From: Neptuniibacter sp. 1_MG-2023
GTDB lineage: Bacteria > Pseudomonadota > Gammaproteobacteria > Pseudomonadales > Balneatricaceae
Direction: 5' to 3'
DNA: 64,000 bases
Assembly (NCBI RefSeq): GCF_030547185.1
Contig: NZ_JAUOQR010000007.1
Location: 1-64,000, forward strand
In this document: positions 35,427 through 44,572 of the stretch, in pieces
How the letters are laid out: each line of letters begins with the position of its first letter
How positions within the stretch are numbered: position 1 is the first letter of the stretch
The notes under the pieces: generated by a model
What the model was told of the DNA's origin: nothing
The model's input: the letters and a program-made list of their open reading frames with translations, nothing else
Databases searched by the model: none
Translations under genes and position numbers: made by a program

Positions 35427-36220
35427 TGAATCAACCACATCGCCATGAACCTCTAATTAAGCTGGATATGGTTAACCTTCATTTTGGCCAGAATCATGTT
35501 TTGCAAAATATCAGCACCGAACTCCACAAAGGTTGTATAACAACTATTATTGGTCCCAACGGTGCGGGAAAAACCACCCTAGTTAGGGTTATTCTTGGCT
35601 TATTAAAACCCGATAGTGGCACTATATGGAAAGAGAACAATCTTCGTATTGGCTATATGCCACAGAAATTACAAGTCGATAAAACCTTTCCTTTAACGGT
35701 CGAACGCTTTTTAAAAACTGCCCAAAACTGCAATCAGGAGCAGATGCAGGCCGCGCTAAACGATGTAGGTGCCTCTCTGTTACTCAAGCAATCTATCCAC
35801 CATTTATCAGGCGGAGAGATGCAGCGAATTTTACTCGCCCGTGCTCTATTGCGTGATCCCCACTTACTCGTTTTAGATGAACCTGTACAAGGGGTGGATA
35901 TTAACGGGCAACTAGAACTTTATAACCTTATCTCTCGTATACGAGATGAGCGCGGCTGTGGCGTATTAATGATCAGTCATGACCTTCACTTAGTCATGGC
36001 ATCAACAGATCATGTAGTTTGCATCAATCATCATGTTTGCTGCTCAGGACATCCTGAACATGTTACTAATGACCCATCTTTTACTGAGTTATTTGGCATT
36101 AAAGGAAGCGAACAGCTAGCCGTCTACAGCCACCACCATAATCACAAACATGATGAACAGGGAAATGTCATTCCAGAAAAGGAGCACGCAAGCAGCTCTA
36201 ATCACAAGGGTTGTTGCTAA
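35426..36220 (+). CDS. znuC: Zinc ABC transporter ATP-binding protein ZnuC
   Basis: A 264-residue ABC ATPase with Walker [17 protein letters not shown]-loop [15 protein letters not shown], signature [16 protein letters not shown], Walker [13 protein letters not shown] and switch His in [11 protein letters not shown]. The C-terminus is His/Cys-rich ([13 protein letters not shown]), as in several ZnuC proteins. I place the start at 35426, where TAATG couples it to zur. A frame to 35405 reads back into zur. The stop overlaps znuB the same way. Confidence 0.94.
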   Translation: MNQPHRHEPLIKLDMVNLHFGQNHVLQNISTELHKGCITTIIGPNGAGKTTLVRVILGLLKPDSGTIWKENNLRIGYMPQKLQVDKTFPLTVERFLKTAQNCNQEQMQAALNDVGASLLLKQSIHHLSGGEMQRILLARALLRDPHLLVLDEPVQGVDINGQLELYNLISRIRDERGCGVLMISHDLHLVMASTDHVVCINHHVCCSGHPEHVTNDPSFTELFGIKGSEQLAVYSHHHNHKHDEQGNVIPEKEHASSSNHKGCC

Positions 36221-37008
36221 TGCCTGATTTTCTTATTTACGCTTTACTCGGCGGCTTAGGTGTAGCAATAGTCGCAGGGCCATTAGGCTCATTTGTGGTT
36301 TGGCGACGTATGGCATATTTTGGCGATACCTTAGCCCACTCAGCGTTACTAGGGGTCTCCATTGGCTTTTTGCTCGACATTAATCTCAACTTATCCGTTA
36401 TTATCTGCTGCGTAGGCTTAGCACTTGTGCTTGTTGCCTTGCAACGTCAACGTATGGTCGCTACAGATACCTTATTGGGCATAATGGCCCACAGTGCTCT
36501 CTCCCTTGGCTTAGTTGCTGTCGCGTTGTTAGAAATTCGCGTTGATTTAATGTCATACCTCTTTGGTGATCTGTTGGCGGTGAGTCCGCAAGACCTCTTC
36601 TGGATCTACGGCGGCGGCATTGCAGTTTTACTGCTTTTAAAATTACTCTGGCAGCCTCTACTTGCGATCACAATCAATGAAGAGCTAGCTCATGTGGAGG
36701 GCGTCAACGTGCCGCTTATCCGTCTGATTTTGATGCTATTAATTGCAGTAGTCATTGCTATAGCAATGAAAATTGTTGGCTTACTGCTCATTACCTCTCT
36801 ACTTATTATTCCGGCTGCAGCGGCTCGACGCTTAGCGCGCACACCAGAACAGATGGCGATTGGTGCTGGCGTTATAGGGTGCCTCTCAATCTTGGGAGGG
36901 ATAAGCCTATCTTGGTACTTTGATACACCGGCAGGCCCTTCAGTAGTCGTTGTATCTTTAGCACTTTTCATCGCACTCTACAGCCTACCAACTAAACAAC
37001 AAGCATGA
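36220..37008 (+). CDS. znuB: Zinc ABC transporter permease ZnuB
   Basis: A 262-residue ABC-3 family permease with about eight helices. AGPLGSFVVWRRMAYFGDTLAHSALLGVSIGFLL and KIVGLLLITSLLIIPAAAARRLARTPEQM are the family signatures. The start is the ATG of TAATG at 36220, shared with the znuC stop. Its stop overlaps dinF by 4 bp (ATGA). Confidence 0.93.
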   Translation: MPDFLIYALLGGLGVAIVAGPLGSFVVWRRMAYFGDTLAHSALLGVSIGFLLDINLNLSVIICCVGLALVLVALQRQRMVATDTLLGIMAHSALSLGLVAVALLEIRVDLMSYLFGDLLAVSPQDLFWIYGGGIAVLLLLKLLWQPLLAITINEELAHVEGVNVPLIRLILMLLIAVVIAIAMKIVGLLLITSLLIIPAAAARRLARTPEQMAIGAGVIGCLSILGGISLSWYFDTPAGPSVVVVSLALFIALYSLPTKQQA

Positions 37009-38348
37009 TCGCGTCGCTGCATAAATATTGGCCCGACAAACAGCGTCACAGGCAAGTATGGGCATTAGCTTGGCCTCTAATGCTATCCAATATCACTGTA
37101 CCTCTATTAGGTTTGGTCGATACCGCCGTTATTGGTCATCTGCCAGAAAGTCATCACTTAGGGGCTGTAGCTGTTGGCAGTATGATTTTTACTGTCCTCT
37201 ACTGGGCTTTTGGTTTTCTACGCATGGGCACTACGGGCATGACAGCCCAAGCGCTAGGTGACGATAATGGCGCCTTAAATCGCCAACTGCTCGCACAATC
37301 GCTTATATTAGCAACGGCGATAGGCTTGCTTATTTTACTATTCCGCACGCCTATTATCAGTTTAGCCCTGTCACTAATGGGGGCTGAGCCTATAGTAACG
37401 GCAGAAGCGGCAAAATATAGTGAGATCCGCATTTTAGGCGCCCCCGCGGTGCTATGTAACTATGCATTGCTGGGCTGGTTTGTCGGCAACCAAAATACAC
37501 GTATCCCCCTCCTCATATTATTGGTCACCAACATCATCAATATGTTGTTAGATATACTCGCAGTCTATGGCTTAGGTATGCATGCAGATGGGGTTGCGGC
37601 GGCCACCGTTTTTTCTGAATATTTCGCGCTTTTTCTCGGCCTCTACCTCGCGAAGAAACATCTCAAAAATGTTTCATCTCAACTTGAGATCGCCTGCCTA
37701 AAACGGCTCAGTGATTATATAAATTTGATTGCGGTAAACCGTTTTCTCTTTATTCGTACACTGTGTATTTTAGGCTCCATTGCCTTTTTTACCGCCCAAG
37801 GCGCGAAACAAGGCACCGATATTCTCTCTGCCAATGCGGTTTTACTTAACTTTTTATTATTAATCTCTAACTGGCTCGATGGGTTTGCACATGCAACCGA
37901 AGCGCTATCAGGTAAGTATATCGGGGCGAAAAAGCTAACCACATTTTATCAATCACTGGTCAGTGCTTTATGCTGGTCTGTAGGTACAGCCGCTCTACTT
38001 TCGTTGGTATTTTGGTTAGCTGGCGACCTTATTATCAATCTACTCACCGGCATTGAAAGCGTACGTATCATCGCTAAAGCTTACCTCCCCTGGATTATTG
38101 TCTTACCCTTGATCGGTGTCTGGAGTTTTCTACTCGACGGTATTTTTGTGGGAGCAACCCAATTTAAAGCGATGCAAAACACTATGCTCTTCTCTGTTTT
38201 TATCGTTTTTCTACCTTTATGGTGGCTAACTCAAAGCTATGGAAATCAAGGTTTATGGTTTTCATTTCTTGCTCTTTTTGTGGCGAGAGCACTCTCTGGC
38301 GGCTATGTTTACTGGACGATCTGCAAACATAAACGTTGGATAAGTTGA
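37005..38348 (+). CDS. dinF: MATE efflux family protein, DinF-like
   Basis: A 447-residue polytopic transporter with 12 helices. The N-terminal LAWPLMLSNITVPLLGLVDTAVIGHL and LRMGTTGMTAQALG are DinF hallmarks, and LDGFAHATEALSGKYIGAKK is the second-half counterpart. DinF proteins export small organic compounds with Na+ or H+ and are often SOS-linked (lexA-dinF). Here the gene starts inside znuB and belongs to the zur-znuCB transcript, so zinc control is expected. The stop overlaps the next gene (TGATG). Confidence 0.9.
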   Translation: MIASLHKYWPDKQRHRQVWALAWPLMLSNITVPLLGLVDTAVIGHLPESHHLGAVAVGSMIFTVLYWAFGFLRMGTTGMTAQALGDDNGALNRQLLAQSLILATAIGLLILLFRTPIISLALSLMGAEPIVTAEAAKYSEIRILGAPAVLCNYALLGWFVGNQNTRIPLLILLVTNIINMLLDILAVYGLGMHADGVAAATVFSEYFALFLGLYLAKKHLKNVSSQLEIACLKRLSDYINLIAVNRFLFIRTLCILGSIAFFTAQGAKQGTDILSANAVLLNFLLLISNWLDGFAHATEALSGKYIGAKKLTTFYQSLVSALCWSVGTAALLSLVFWLAGDLIINLLTGIESVRIIAKAYLPWIIVLPLIGVWSFLLDGIFVGATQFKAMQNTMLFSVFIVFLPLWWLTQSYGNQGLWFSFLALFVARALSGGYVYWTICKHKRWIS

Positions 38349-39427
38349 TGATTACACCACTCAGCATACTGATCTCTTTTTCTGGTATCAGCGAGTTACC
38401 GCTCGAAACATTAACCCTCCCGCCTTCATATAAGATCGAGGTTGTCGCAAAAGCCCCGAATGTCCGCCAACTTGCGCTAGCAAAGGATGGGACTCTCTTT
38501 GCCGGAAGCCGACGAGCGGGAAACCTGTATGGGTTTATCGATCAAGATAAAGATGGGATCTACGAACAAACAGTCATTTTAGCTACAAAGCTTAATATGC
38601 CCAGTGGTATCGCTGTAAAAGGCAATGACCTCTATGTGGCAGAGGTATCTCGCATTCTCAGATATAAAGAGGTTTTACCTCTGAAGCCTTCTTCCACACC
38701 AACACCTGAAATCTACTACGACAAACTCCCTGACAAAACCCATCATGGTTGGAAATATCTTAAGTTTGGCCCAGACGAAGCCTTGTACTTCAACATCGGC
38801 GCTCCCTGTAATATCTGCTTACCTGAACAGCCCTTTGCAACCATTATGAAGCTGGATAGCCATAAGAACACCACACTTATCGCCCAAGGCGTACGTAACA
38901 GTGTCGGCTTTGCTTGGAATCCTCTAAACCAGCAGCTATGGTTTACAGAGAATGGGCGAGATCACTTAGGGGATGATCGGCCTTCCGATGAGCTCAACCA
39001 TGTAACAGATAACGGCGAGCATTTTGGCTACCCTTTTTTTCACGCTCAAGGATTAGCTGATCCTAAATACGGTAAAAAGCAGTATACCGACCAACAGCCG
39101 CTCAGCTATACACCTGCCGCCTATAAACTCGGTGCGCATGTTGCGCCTCTAGGTATGACATTCTCCGTTAACGCCTCAACAGAAGCTCAACAAACGCTAT
39201 ATATTGCTGAGCACGGATCATGGAATAGAAGTCAAAAAGTAGGCTATCGCGTTGTAGAACTACAGATAAAAAATAATAAAGTGATTAGCCACAAACCCTT
39301 TATAAGCGGATGGCTTAAAAATGAGAAATATTGGGGAAGACCTAATGACATCATTGAGACACCCGAAGGTAGTCTCTTGATATCAGATGATCATGCAGGC
39401 GTCATTTATCGCCTTTCAAAGATATAA
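38348..39427 (+). CDS. PQQ-dependent sugar dehydrogenase-like beta-propeller
   Basis: A 359-residue protein of the glucose/sorbosone dehydrogenase family. A six-bladed propeller is suggested by LPPSYKIEVVAKAPNVRQLAL, MPSGIAVKGNDLYVAEVSRILRY, DKTHHGWKYLKFGPDEALYF and NPLNQQLWFTENGRDHLGDDRPSDELNHV; the catalytic His is in THHGW. The short N-terminus (MITPLSILISFSG) is weakly hydrophobic, so export is uncertain. Start 38348 is coupled to dinF by TGATG. It ends a chain begun by zur. Confidence 0.85.
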   Translation: MITPLSILISFSGISELPLETLTLPPSYKIEVVAKAPNVRQLALAKDGTLFAGSRRAGNLYGFIDQDKDGIYEQTVILATKLNMPSGIAVKGNDLYVAEVSRILRYKEVLPLKPSSTPTPEIYYDKLPDKTHHGWKYLKFGPDEALYFNIGAPCNICLPEQPFATIMKLDSHKNTTLIAQGVRNSVGFAWNPLNQQLWFTENGRDHLGDDRPSDELNHVTDNGEHFGYPFFHAQGLADPKYGKKQYTDQQPLSYTPAAYKLGAHVAPLGMTFSVNASTEAQQTLYIAEHGSWNRSQKVGYRVVELQIKNNKVISHKPFISGWLKNEKYWGRPNDIIETPEGSLLISDDHAGVIYRLSKI

Positions 39428-39430
39428 AAT

Positions 39431-39462
39431 AATACCCCATGATTACATAGGGTATTTTTTTA
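39431..39462 (+). terminator. Terminator of the zur-znuCB-dinF operon
   Basis: AATACCC (39431-39437) pairs with GGGTATT (39450-39456), and the run of T continues to 39462. It lies 4 bp after the stop of the sugar dehydrogenase gene and faces yheV. Confidence 0.85.
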
Positions 39463-39469
39463 TCTAAGG

Positions 39470-39733
39470 CTAATGATCTTTTCGTGCGCTACCTGGATTC
39501 TCTGTGAACAGTAAGGGTTGTGCACCCTCTTCAATTTGAGGCCCAGTATCGCGGTTTACTCGCGTTTCTAACTCTTCAATATCCGGCGTTCCATCTAATC
39601 GCATGGAGTCTTCATAATCACAGCGGACGCACTCTTTATACTCCCGCTCATCATCTCGAAAGGTCCGGATACAGTCCATCTCACCACACCGGGGACAAAC
39701 AGCACCGGCAATAAATCGTTTTACAATGCTCAT
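39470..39733 (-). CDS. yheV: YheV-family putative zinc-ribbon protein
   Basis: An 87-residue protein starting MSIVKRFIAGAVCPRCGEMD, the YheV signature. Two cysteine pairs, CPRC (13-16) and CVRC (36-39), form a zinc ribbon, and a Glu/Pro-rich tail follows. The role is unknown. Its position directly downstream of prlC on the same strand (69 bp) is conserved in many gammaproteobacteria. Confidence 0.9.
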   Translation of the reverse strand: MSIVKRFIAGAVCPRCGEMDCIRTFRDDEREYKECVRCDYEDSMRLDGTPDIEELETRVNRDTGPQIEEGAQPLLFTENPGSARKDH

Positions 39734-39802
39734 AATTTTATCTCTAACTCACCTTGTCGGTGCAGGTAAGCGACCTGAAAGGCCCCTTACCTTTTTATGA
39801 TT

Positions 39803-41845
39803 CTAAGCTGCGGTTTGGATACCGCAATGACGAAGCAGTGCATCCACTTGTGGCTCACGCCCACGGAAGGCAACAAACAGCTCCATTGGCTCACGAGACC
39901 CACCCATCTCTAAAATATGCTGACGGAAGTCATTACCCGCTTCTTTACTAAATACGCCATCCTCTTCAAAGCGGGAAAAGGCATCAGCAGACAAAACTTC
40001 AGCCCATTTGTAACTGTAATACCCTGCGGCATAGCCACCAGCAAAAATATGACTAAAGCTATGCTGGAAACGATTGAAATCAGGTGGTGTAATCACCGCC
40101 ACACGACTACGGATATCGTTTAAATAGCTCTGCACATCTGTGACACCAGGCTCATAGTCACGATGTAAACAGAAATCGAATAACGAAAATTCAAGCTGAC
40201 GTACCATCATCATACCGGATTGAAAATTACGTGCTGCCAACATTTTGTCTAACAATGCTTGCGGCAGCGTTTCACCCGTTTGATAGTGACCAGAAATAAG
40301 TGCTAAAGCTTCCGGCTCATAACACCAGTTTTCTAAGAACTGACTTGGCAACTCAACCGCATCCCAAGCAACACCATTAATACCACTGACATCAGCCGAT
40401 TCGATCTGAGTCAGCATATGGTGTAACCCGTGGCCAAACTCATGGAACATGGTGGTCACTTCATTATGGGTCAATAAAGCGGGATCATCCCCCACCGGTG
40501 AACTAAAATTACACACTAAATACGCAACGGGAAGCTGAAGCGTACCGTCCGCTAAGCGGCGACGTACACGACAATCATCCATCCAAGCGCCGCCCCGTTT
40601 CTTTTCACGGGCATAAAGGTCTAAGAAGAAGCGTGCAATCACCTCGCCTTTACGCCGAATTTCAAACAACCGTGCATCTTTATGCCAACGGTCGAACTCA
40701 TTCACTTCACTGATCTCAATATCAAACAGCTTTCCTGCCACAGTAAACAAACCGTTCAACACTTTAGGTAGCGGGAAGTAAGGGCGAATCTGCTCTTCAG
40801 AAATAGCGTATTTAGCCTGTTTCAATTTTTCACTAAAGTAAGCAAGATCCCACGCTTGAAGATCCTCAACCCCATATTCCTCTTTAGCGAAATCACACAG
40901 CTGCTGATAATCTTGCTTAGCTACAGGCAAGCTTTTCTCGGCTAAATCATTTAGAAACTGTACAACCTGATCGGTTGTTTCAGCCATTTTAGTAGCAAGG
41001 GAGTATTCAGCGTAGTTATCGAAACCTAATAGCTTCGCCAACTCTAAACGGAGCTCAAGAATCTGCGTCATTACAGACGAATTATCCCATTTCCCCTCAC
41101 CAGGCCCCTGATCTGATGCCCGTGTCGCAAAGGCGGTATAAACTTCTTTGCGTAATTCACGATTATCCGCATAAGTGATCGTTGGCAGGTAAGATGGAAA
41201 ATCTAAAGTTACTAACCACCCGTCTAAACCTTTTGCTTCAGCCATCTGTTTTGCCGCAGCTAAAGCCATCGGCGGCAAACCCGCCAGCTCGCTTTCGTCG
41301 CGAAGTAGTTTATTCCATGCGTTACTGGCATCTAATACATTCTCGGAGAACTTCGTCGTTAGCTCTGAGAGCTTCTGCTGCAGCTCTGCATAACGTTTTT
41401 GATCATCACCATTCAATGCGATACCGGATAAACGAAAATCCCTTAGGGTATTAGTAACGACCTTCTGTTGAGCTTCATTTAACTGTTTGAAATTTTCACT
41501 TTCAGCAAAATCATTGAACGCTTGGTAAAGCGCTTGATTCTGTCCCATCTCAGTCCAGTATTGGGACAATTTAGGCAGGCAGGCGTTATAGGCGTCTCTC
41601 AACTCATCCGTATTAACCACCGCATTCATATGAGAGACCGGTGACCAAGCTTTTGCCAAGCGATCGTTCATCTCCTCCAACGGCGCCACAAGATTATCCC
41701 ATGTAGGCGATGTCATTGAGCCTAAGATTCTCTCAACCTCTGCTCGGCCATCCGCCAATAACTGATCTATCGCTGCTTCGATATGATTAGGTTTAATCGA
41801 ACTAAAAGCAGGTAATAATTGCGGCTCAAGCATTGGGTTGCTCAT
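39803..41845 (-). CDS. prlC: Oligopeptidase A
   Basis: A 680-residue M3-family zinc metallopeptidase that degrades signal peptides and other short peptides in the cytosol. The zinc site HEFGH is at 468-472 in MFHEFGHGLHHML, and the third ligand Glu is about 25 residues later. The final FRGREPQVDALLRHCGI is typical of PrlC. Full length; single gene with yheV downstream. Confidence 0.96.
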   Translation of the reverse strand: MSNPMLEPQLLPAFSSIKPNHIEAAIDQLLADGRAEVERILGSMTSPTWDNLVAPLEEMNDRLAKAWSPVSHMNAVVNTDELRDAYNACLPKLSQYWTEMGQNQALYQAFNDFAESENFKQLNEAQQKVVTNTLRDFRLSGIALNGDDQKRYAELQQKLSELTTKFSENVLDASNAWNKLLRDESELAGLPPMALAAAKQMAEAKGLDGWLVTLDFPSYLPTITYADNRELRKEVYTAFATRASDQGPGEGKWDNSSVMTQILELRLELAKLLGFDNYAEYSLATKMAETTDQVVQFLNDLAEKSLPVAKQDYQQLCDFAKEEYGVEDLQAWDLAYFSEKLKQAKYAISEEQIRPYFPLPKVLNGLFTVAGKLFDIEISEVNEFDRWHKDARLFEIRRKGEVIARFFLDLYAREKKRGGAWMDDCRVRRRLADGTLQLPVAYLVCNFSSPVGDDPALLTHNEVTTMFHEFGHGLHHMLTQIESADVSGINGVAWDAVELPSQFLENWCYEPEALALISGHYQTGETLPQALLDKMLAARNFQSGMMMVRQLEFSLFDFCLHRDYEPGVTDVQSYLNDIRSRVAVITPPDFNRFQHSFSHIFAGGYAAGYYSYKWAEVLSADAFSRFEEDGVFSKEAGNDFRQHILEMGGSREPMELFVAFRGREPQVDALLRHCGIQTAA

Positions 41846-41983
41846 CTAATATGCTCCTAAAGAAGAGGGGTAATACCTCTTTAATGGGATCAAAAATGAA
41901 TTTTTCAATTATAATTCTATTTAAACTTCCTCTTATAAATTTGCCATAATAGTTTCCTTTAAATCATATTCGAGTAATAAAGT

Positions 41984-42529
41984 ATGAAAATCCGTACCTA
42001 TCAAGGCATGACTCCCACGTTAGGAGAGCGTGTATTTGTTGATCCAAGTGCGGTCGTGCTTGGTGATGTAACATTGGGCGATGATGTATCTGTTTGGCCT
42101 CTCACTGTCATTCGTGGCGATATGCACCGAATAAGCATAGGCGATCGCACAAGCGTACAAGATGGCTCCGTGTTACATATTACTCATGCAGGCCCCTACA
42201 ACCCTGACGGTTTCCCTCTTATCATCGGCTCTGATGTCACCATTGGCCACCAAGCGATGTTACACGGCTGCAGTATTGGCAATAGGGTTCTTGTCGGTAT
42301 GGGCGCTATGATTATGGATGGCGCTATTGTCGAAGATGAAGTGATTATCGGCGCTGGCTCTCTTGTGCCCCCAGGAAAAACCTTAAAAAGCGGTTATCTT
42401 TATGTGGGCCGCCCAGCAAAGCAACAACGAGCTTTAACCGAAAAGGAATGTTCTTTTTTCAGTTACAGCGCCTCTAATTACGTAAATCTAAAGGATAAAC
42501 ACCTTGAAGAAGACTACGCTAATTTATAG
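41984..42529 (+). CDS. Gamma-class carbonic anhydrase family protein (YrdA-like)
   Basis: A 181-residue left-handed beta-helix (hexapeptide repeat) protein. Metal-binding histidines lie in SVLHITHAGP (H65, H68) and GHQAMLHGC (H89, H94). WPLTVIRGDMHRISIGDRTSVQDGSVLH is the family signature. Catalytic activity as a carbonic anhydrase is unproven for many members. It overlaps the lipoprotein gene downstream by 26 bp. Confidence 0.92.
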   Translation: MKIRTYQGMTPTLGERVFVDPSAVVLGDVTLGDDVSVWPLTVIRGDMHRISIGDRTSVQDGSVLHITHAGPYNPDGFPLIIGSDVTIGHQAMLHGCSIGNRVLVGMGAMIMDGAIVEDEVIIGAGSLVPPGKTLKSGYLYVGRPAKQQRALTEKECSFFSYSASNYVNLKDKHLEEDYANL

Positions 42530-43124
42530 CGCCCTCGCTGTTCTTATCAGTTGCAGCGGCTGTAGTTACAACACCCAAAGTACGCCAGAGTCTTGGCTAA
42601 AAACACATGGTTTATCAACACCTACAGACTCAGGAGAGATGACCTTATGCCAAAACTTTGGTTGCACTAAATCCAAATCTATACAGTTATCAGCCGATGA
42701 GCTTAAACCGGTTCAATTACTATTCACCCCATTACCTGCTAACGCTGTAGAAGAACGAGAGAGGATAGCTCAAGCGATCGGACTATTAGAAAAGATAACA
42801 GGTCCCAAAATAGGCACGGAACACGATTTAGCTAAAAATGCTTTTGGCTTTAGCTTTGAAAGCAATCAACTCGACTGTGTTGCCGAATCAAACAACACAA
42901 GTACTTATTTACTCCTTCTACAAAACTTAGAACTGCTTAAATACCACCGAGTTGGCGGTAATATGCACCGTGGCTTGTTCACTCTCCATGCGCCCCACAA
43001 CAGTGCCGCAGTGATTGAGAGCGATACGGACCATGCCTATGCAGTAGATTCTTGGTTTCGCCCTAATGGAGAAGCCGCATGGATTATCGAAGCAGAGCAC
43101 TGGCTTTCAGGCGCAGCGCCATAA
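42504..43124 (+). CDS. Hypothetical lipoprotein
   Basis: A 206-residue protein with a lipoprotein signal (LISCSGC, modified Cys about residue 20). It starts at a TTG codon inside the carbonic anhydrase gene, with AAGGAT 7 bp upstream. Paired cysteines in CQNFGC and a conserved-looking HRGLFTLHAP segment are present. There is no recognised domain. The YVVDSWFRPNG-like end (here YAVDSWFRPNG) resembles other uncharacterised marine gammaproteobacterial lipoproteins in style only. Confidence 0.7.
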   Translation: MKKTTLIYSALAVLISCSGCSYNTQSTPESWLKTHGLSTPTDSGEMTLCQNFGCTKSKSIQLSADELKPVQLLFTPLPANAVEERERIAQAIGLLEKITGPKIGTEHDLAKNAFGFSFESNQLDCVAESNNTSTYLLLLQNLELLKYHRVGGNMHRGLFTLHAPHNSAAVIESDTDHAYAVDSWFRPNGEAAWIIEAEHWLSGAAP

Positions 43125-43150
43125 ATAGTTTATATAAGCCTTTTTGCTAT

Positions 43151-43176
43151 TGATATTTATTCTCATTACGATTATC
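43151..43176. promoter_or_regulatory. Fur box upstream of the imelysin operon
   Basis: On the minus strand GATAAT-CGTAAT-GAGAAT-A-AATATC is three GATAAT-like hexamers plus an inverted one. In 7-1-7 form, TGAGAAT-A-AATATCA (43151-43165) matches TGATAAT-N-ATTATCA at 12 of 14 arm positions. It is about 57 bp upstream of the start codon at 43222. Confidence 0.75.
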
Positions 43177-43221
43177 CTTCTGAAAAATTTATTATTACTG
43201 CAAATAAATAGGAATTGATTT

Positions 43222-44496
43222 ATGAATTTTCGCCAGTCATTCGTAGCAGCAGCTATATCGGCTATCGTATGCGGTCCCGTTCTTGCCTCAACGCCCGCCC
43301 AGTCCGATATACTCGACAATTACGCTAACATTGCACAAGCGACGTATGAAGATTCGCTACTAACGGCTCAAGAGCTAAATAAAGTTCTTAATCTTTTCCT
43401 TGCCAAACCTACCGAAGAGAATCTAAAAAAGGCTCGTGCAGCGTGGATTGCAGCACGCGTACCTTACCAGCAATCGGAAGCTTTCCGCTTTGGTAACCCA
43501 ATAGTTGATGATTGGGAAGGCAAAGTTAATGCTTGGCCACTAGATGAAGGACTGATCGATTACGTAGCAGCAGGTTATGGTGCGGAATCAGATGAAAACC
43601 CATTCTATACAGCTAATATTGTTGCCAACAGCAAACTTAAAGTAGGTGGCGTTGAGATTGACGCATCTAAAATAGATAAGAAGCTGCTCGCAGAAACCCT
43701 ACATGAGATAGACGAAGTAGAAGCCAATGTGGCAACTGGTTATCATGCCATTGAGTTCCTTTTATGGGGCCAAGATCTAAATGGTAATAACCCAGGTGCA
43801 GGTAATCGCCCAGCAACTGATTTTGATCTTGAGAATTGCACCCATGGTAACTGTGATCGTCGCCGCGACTACTTAATGGCTGCGACAGAGCTTCTGATTG
43901 ATGATCTGCAAGAGATGACAAACAACTGGGCTCCCCAAGGCCCTGCGCGCACTGAACTATTATCCAAAGCACCCGCGGAAGGTATAGCAACAATTCTAAC
44001 GGGCATGGGTAGCTTAGCGTACGGTGAACTGGCGGGAGAACGCACTAAGCTAGGCTTAATGCTACATGACCCTGAAGAGGAACATGATTGCTTCTCCGAT
44101 AATACACATAACTCCCATTTCTACGATGCAAAAGGGATTAAAAATGTCTATTTAGGCGAATATACCCGCGTTGATGGCTCCACCGTTTCTGGTGCAAGCC
44201 TTGCGGAACTGATCAAGCACCAATCTCCTGCAGTTGATCAAGATCTTAGAAACAACCTGGACAGAACTGAAAACGCTGCTCAAGCAATGGTTGATGAAGC
44301 AGCGAAAGGCAATACCTTTGACGTACTTATCGGTGTCGACAACAAAACAGGCAACCAAGTAGTACAAACGTTCGTGGACGCCTTAGTTGCAGAAGCTGAG
44401 TCTATTGAAAATGCTATTGCAGCGTTGAAGCTCGAAGGTATTGAGTTAGAAGGTTCAGATAGCTTAGATAACCCAGCTTCAATTAGCGCTGAGTAA
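43222..44496 (+). CDS. Imelysin family periplasmic protein (IrpA/IcmP-like)
   Basis: A 424-residue exported protein with signal peptide (1-22, VLA-ST). The imelysin GxHxxE motif is GYHAIE (173-178) in ATGYHAIEFLLWGQD. NAWPLDEGLIDYV and MGSLAYGELAGERTKLGLMLHDPEEEHDCFSDNTHNSHFYD complete the family pattern. Imelysins are linked to iron uptake; the exact reaction is not established. It is preceded by a Fur-like box and followed by an internal terminator, then three associated genes, so iron-starvation induction is expected. Confidence 0.93.
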   Translation: MNFRQSFVAAAISAIVCGPVLASTPAQSDILDNYANIAQATYEDSLLTAQELNKVLNLFLAKPTEENLKKARAAWIAARVPYQQSEAFRFGNPIVDDWEGKVNAWPLDEGLIDYVAAGYGAESDENPFYTANIVANSKLKVGGVEIDASKIDKKLLAETLHEIDEVEANVATGYHAIEFLLWGQDLNGNNPGAGNRPATDFDLENCTHGNCDRRRDYLMAATELLIDDLQEMTNNWAPQGPARTELLSKAPAEGIATILTGMGSLAYGELAGERTKLGLMLHDPEEEHDCFSDNTHNSHFYDAKGIKNVYLGEYTRVDGSTVSGASLAELIKHQSPAVDQDLRNNLDRTENAAQAMVDEAAKGNTFDVLIGVDNKTGNQVVQTFVDALVAEAESIENAIAALKLEGIELEGSDSLDNPASISAE

Positions 44497-44518
44497 CTAA
44501 ACTGAAGGCTAATCATAA

Positions 44519-44545
44519 AATCCGGGGCCTAGGTCTCGGATTTTT
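44519..44545 (+). terminator. Intra-operon terminator/attenuator after first imelysin gene
   Basis: AATCCG (44519-44524) pairs with CGGATT (44537-44542) around a GC-rich loop, followed by TTTTT. It lies between the first imelysin gene and its partner genes and would make the first gene more abundant than the rest. Confidence 0.75.
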
Positions 44546-44572
44546 CTTTTCATAGATGATGAAAAAAATACT

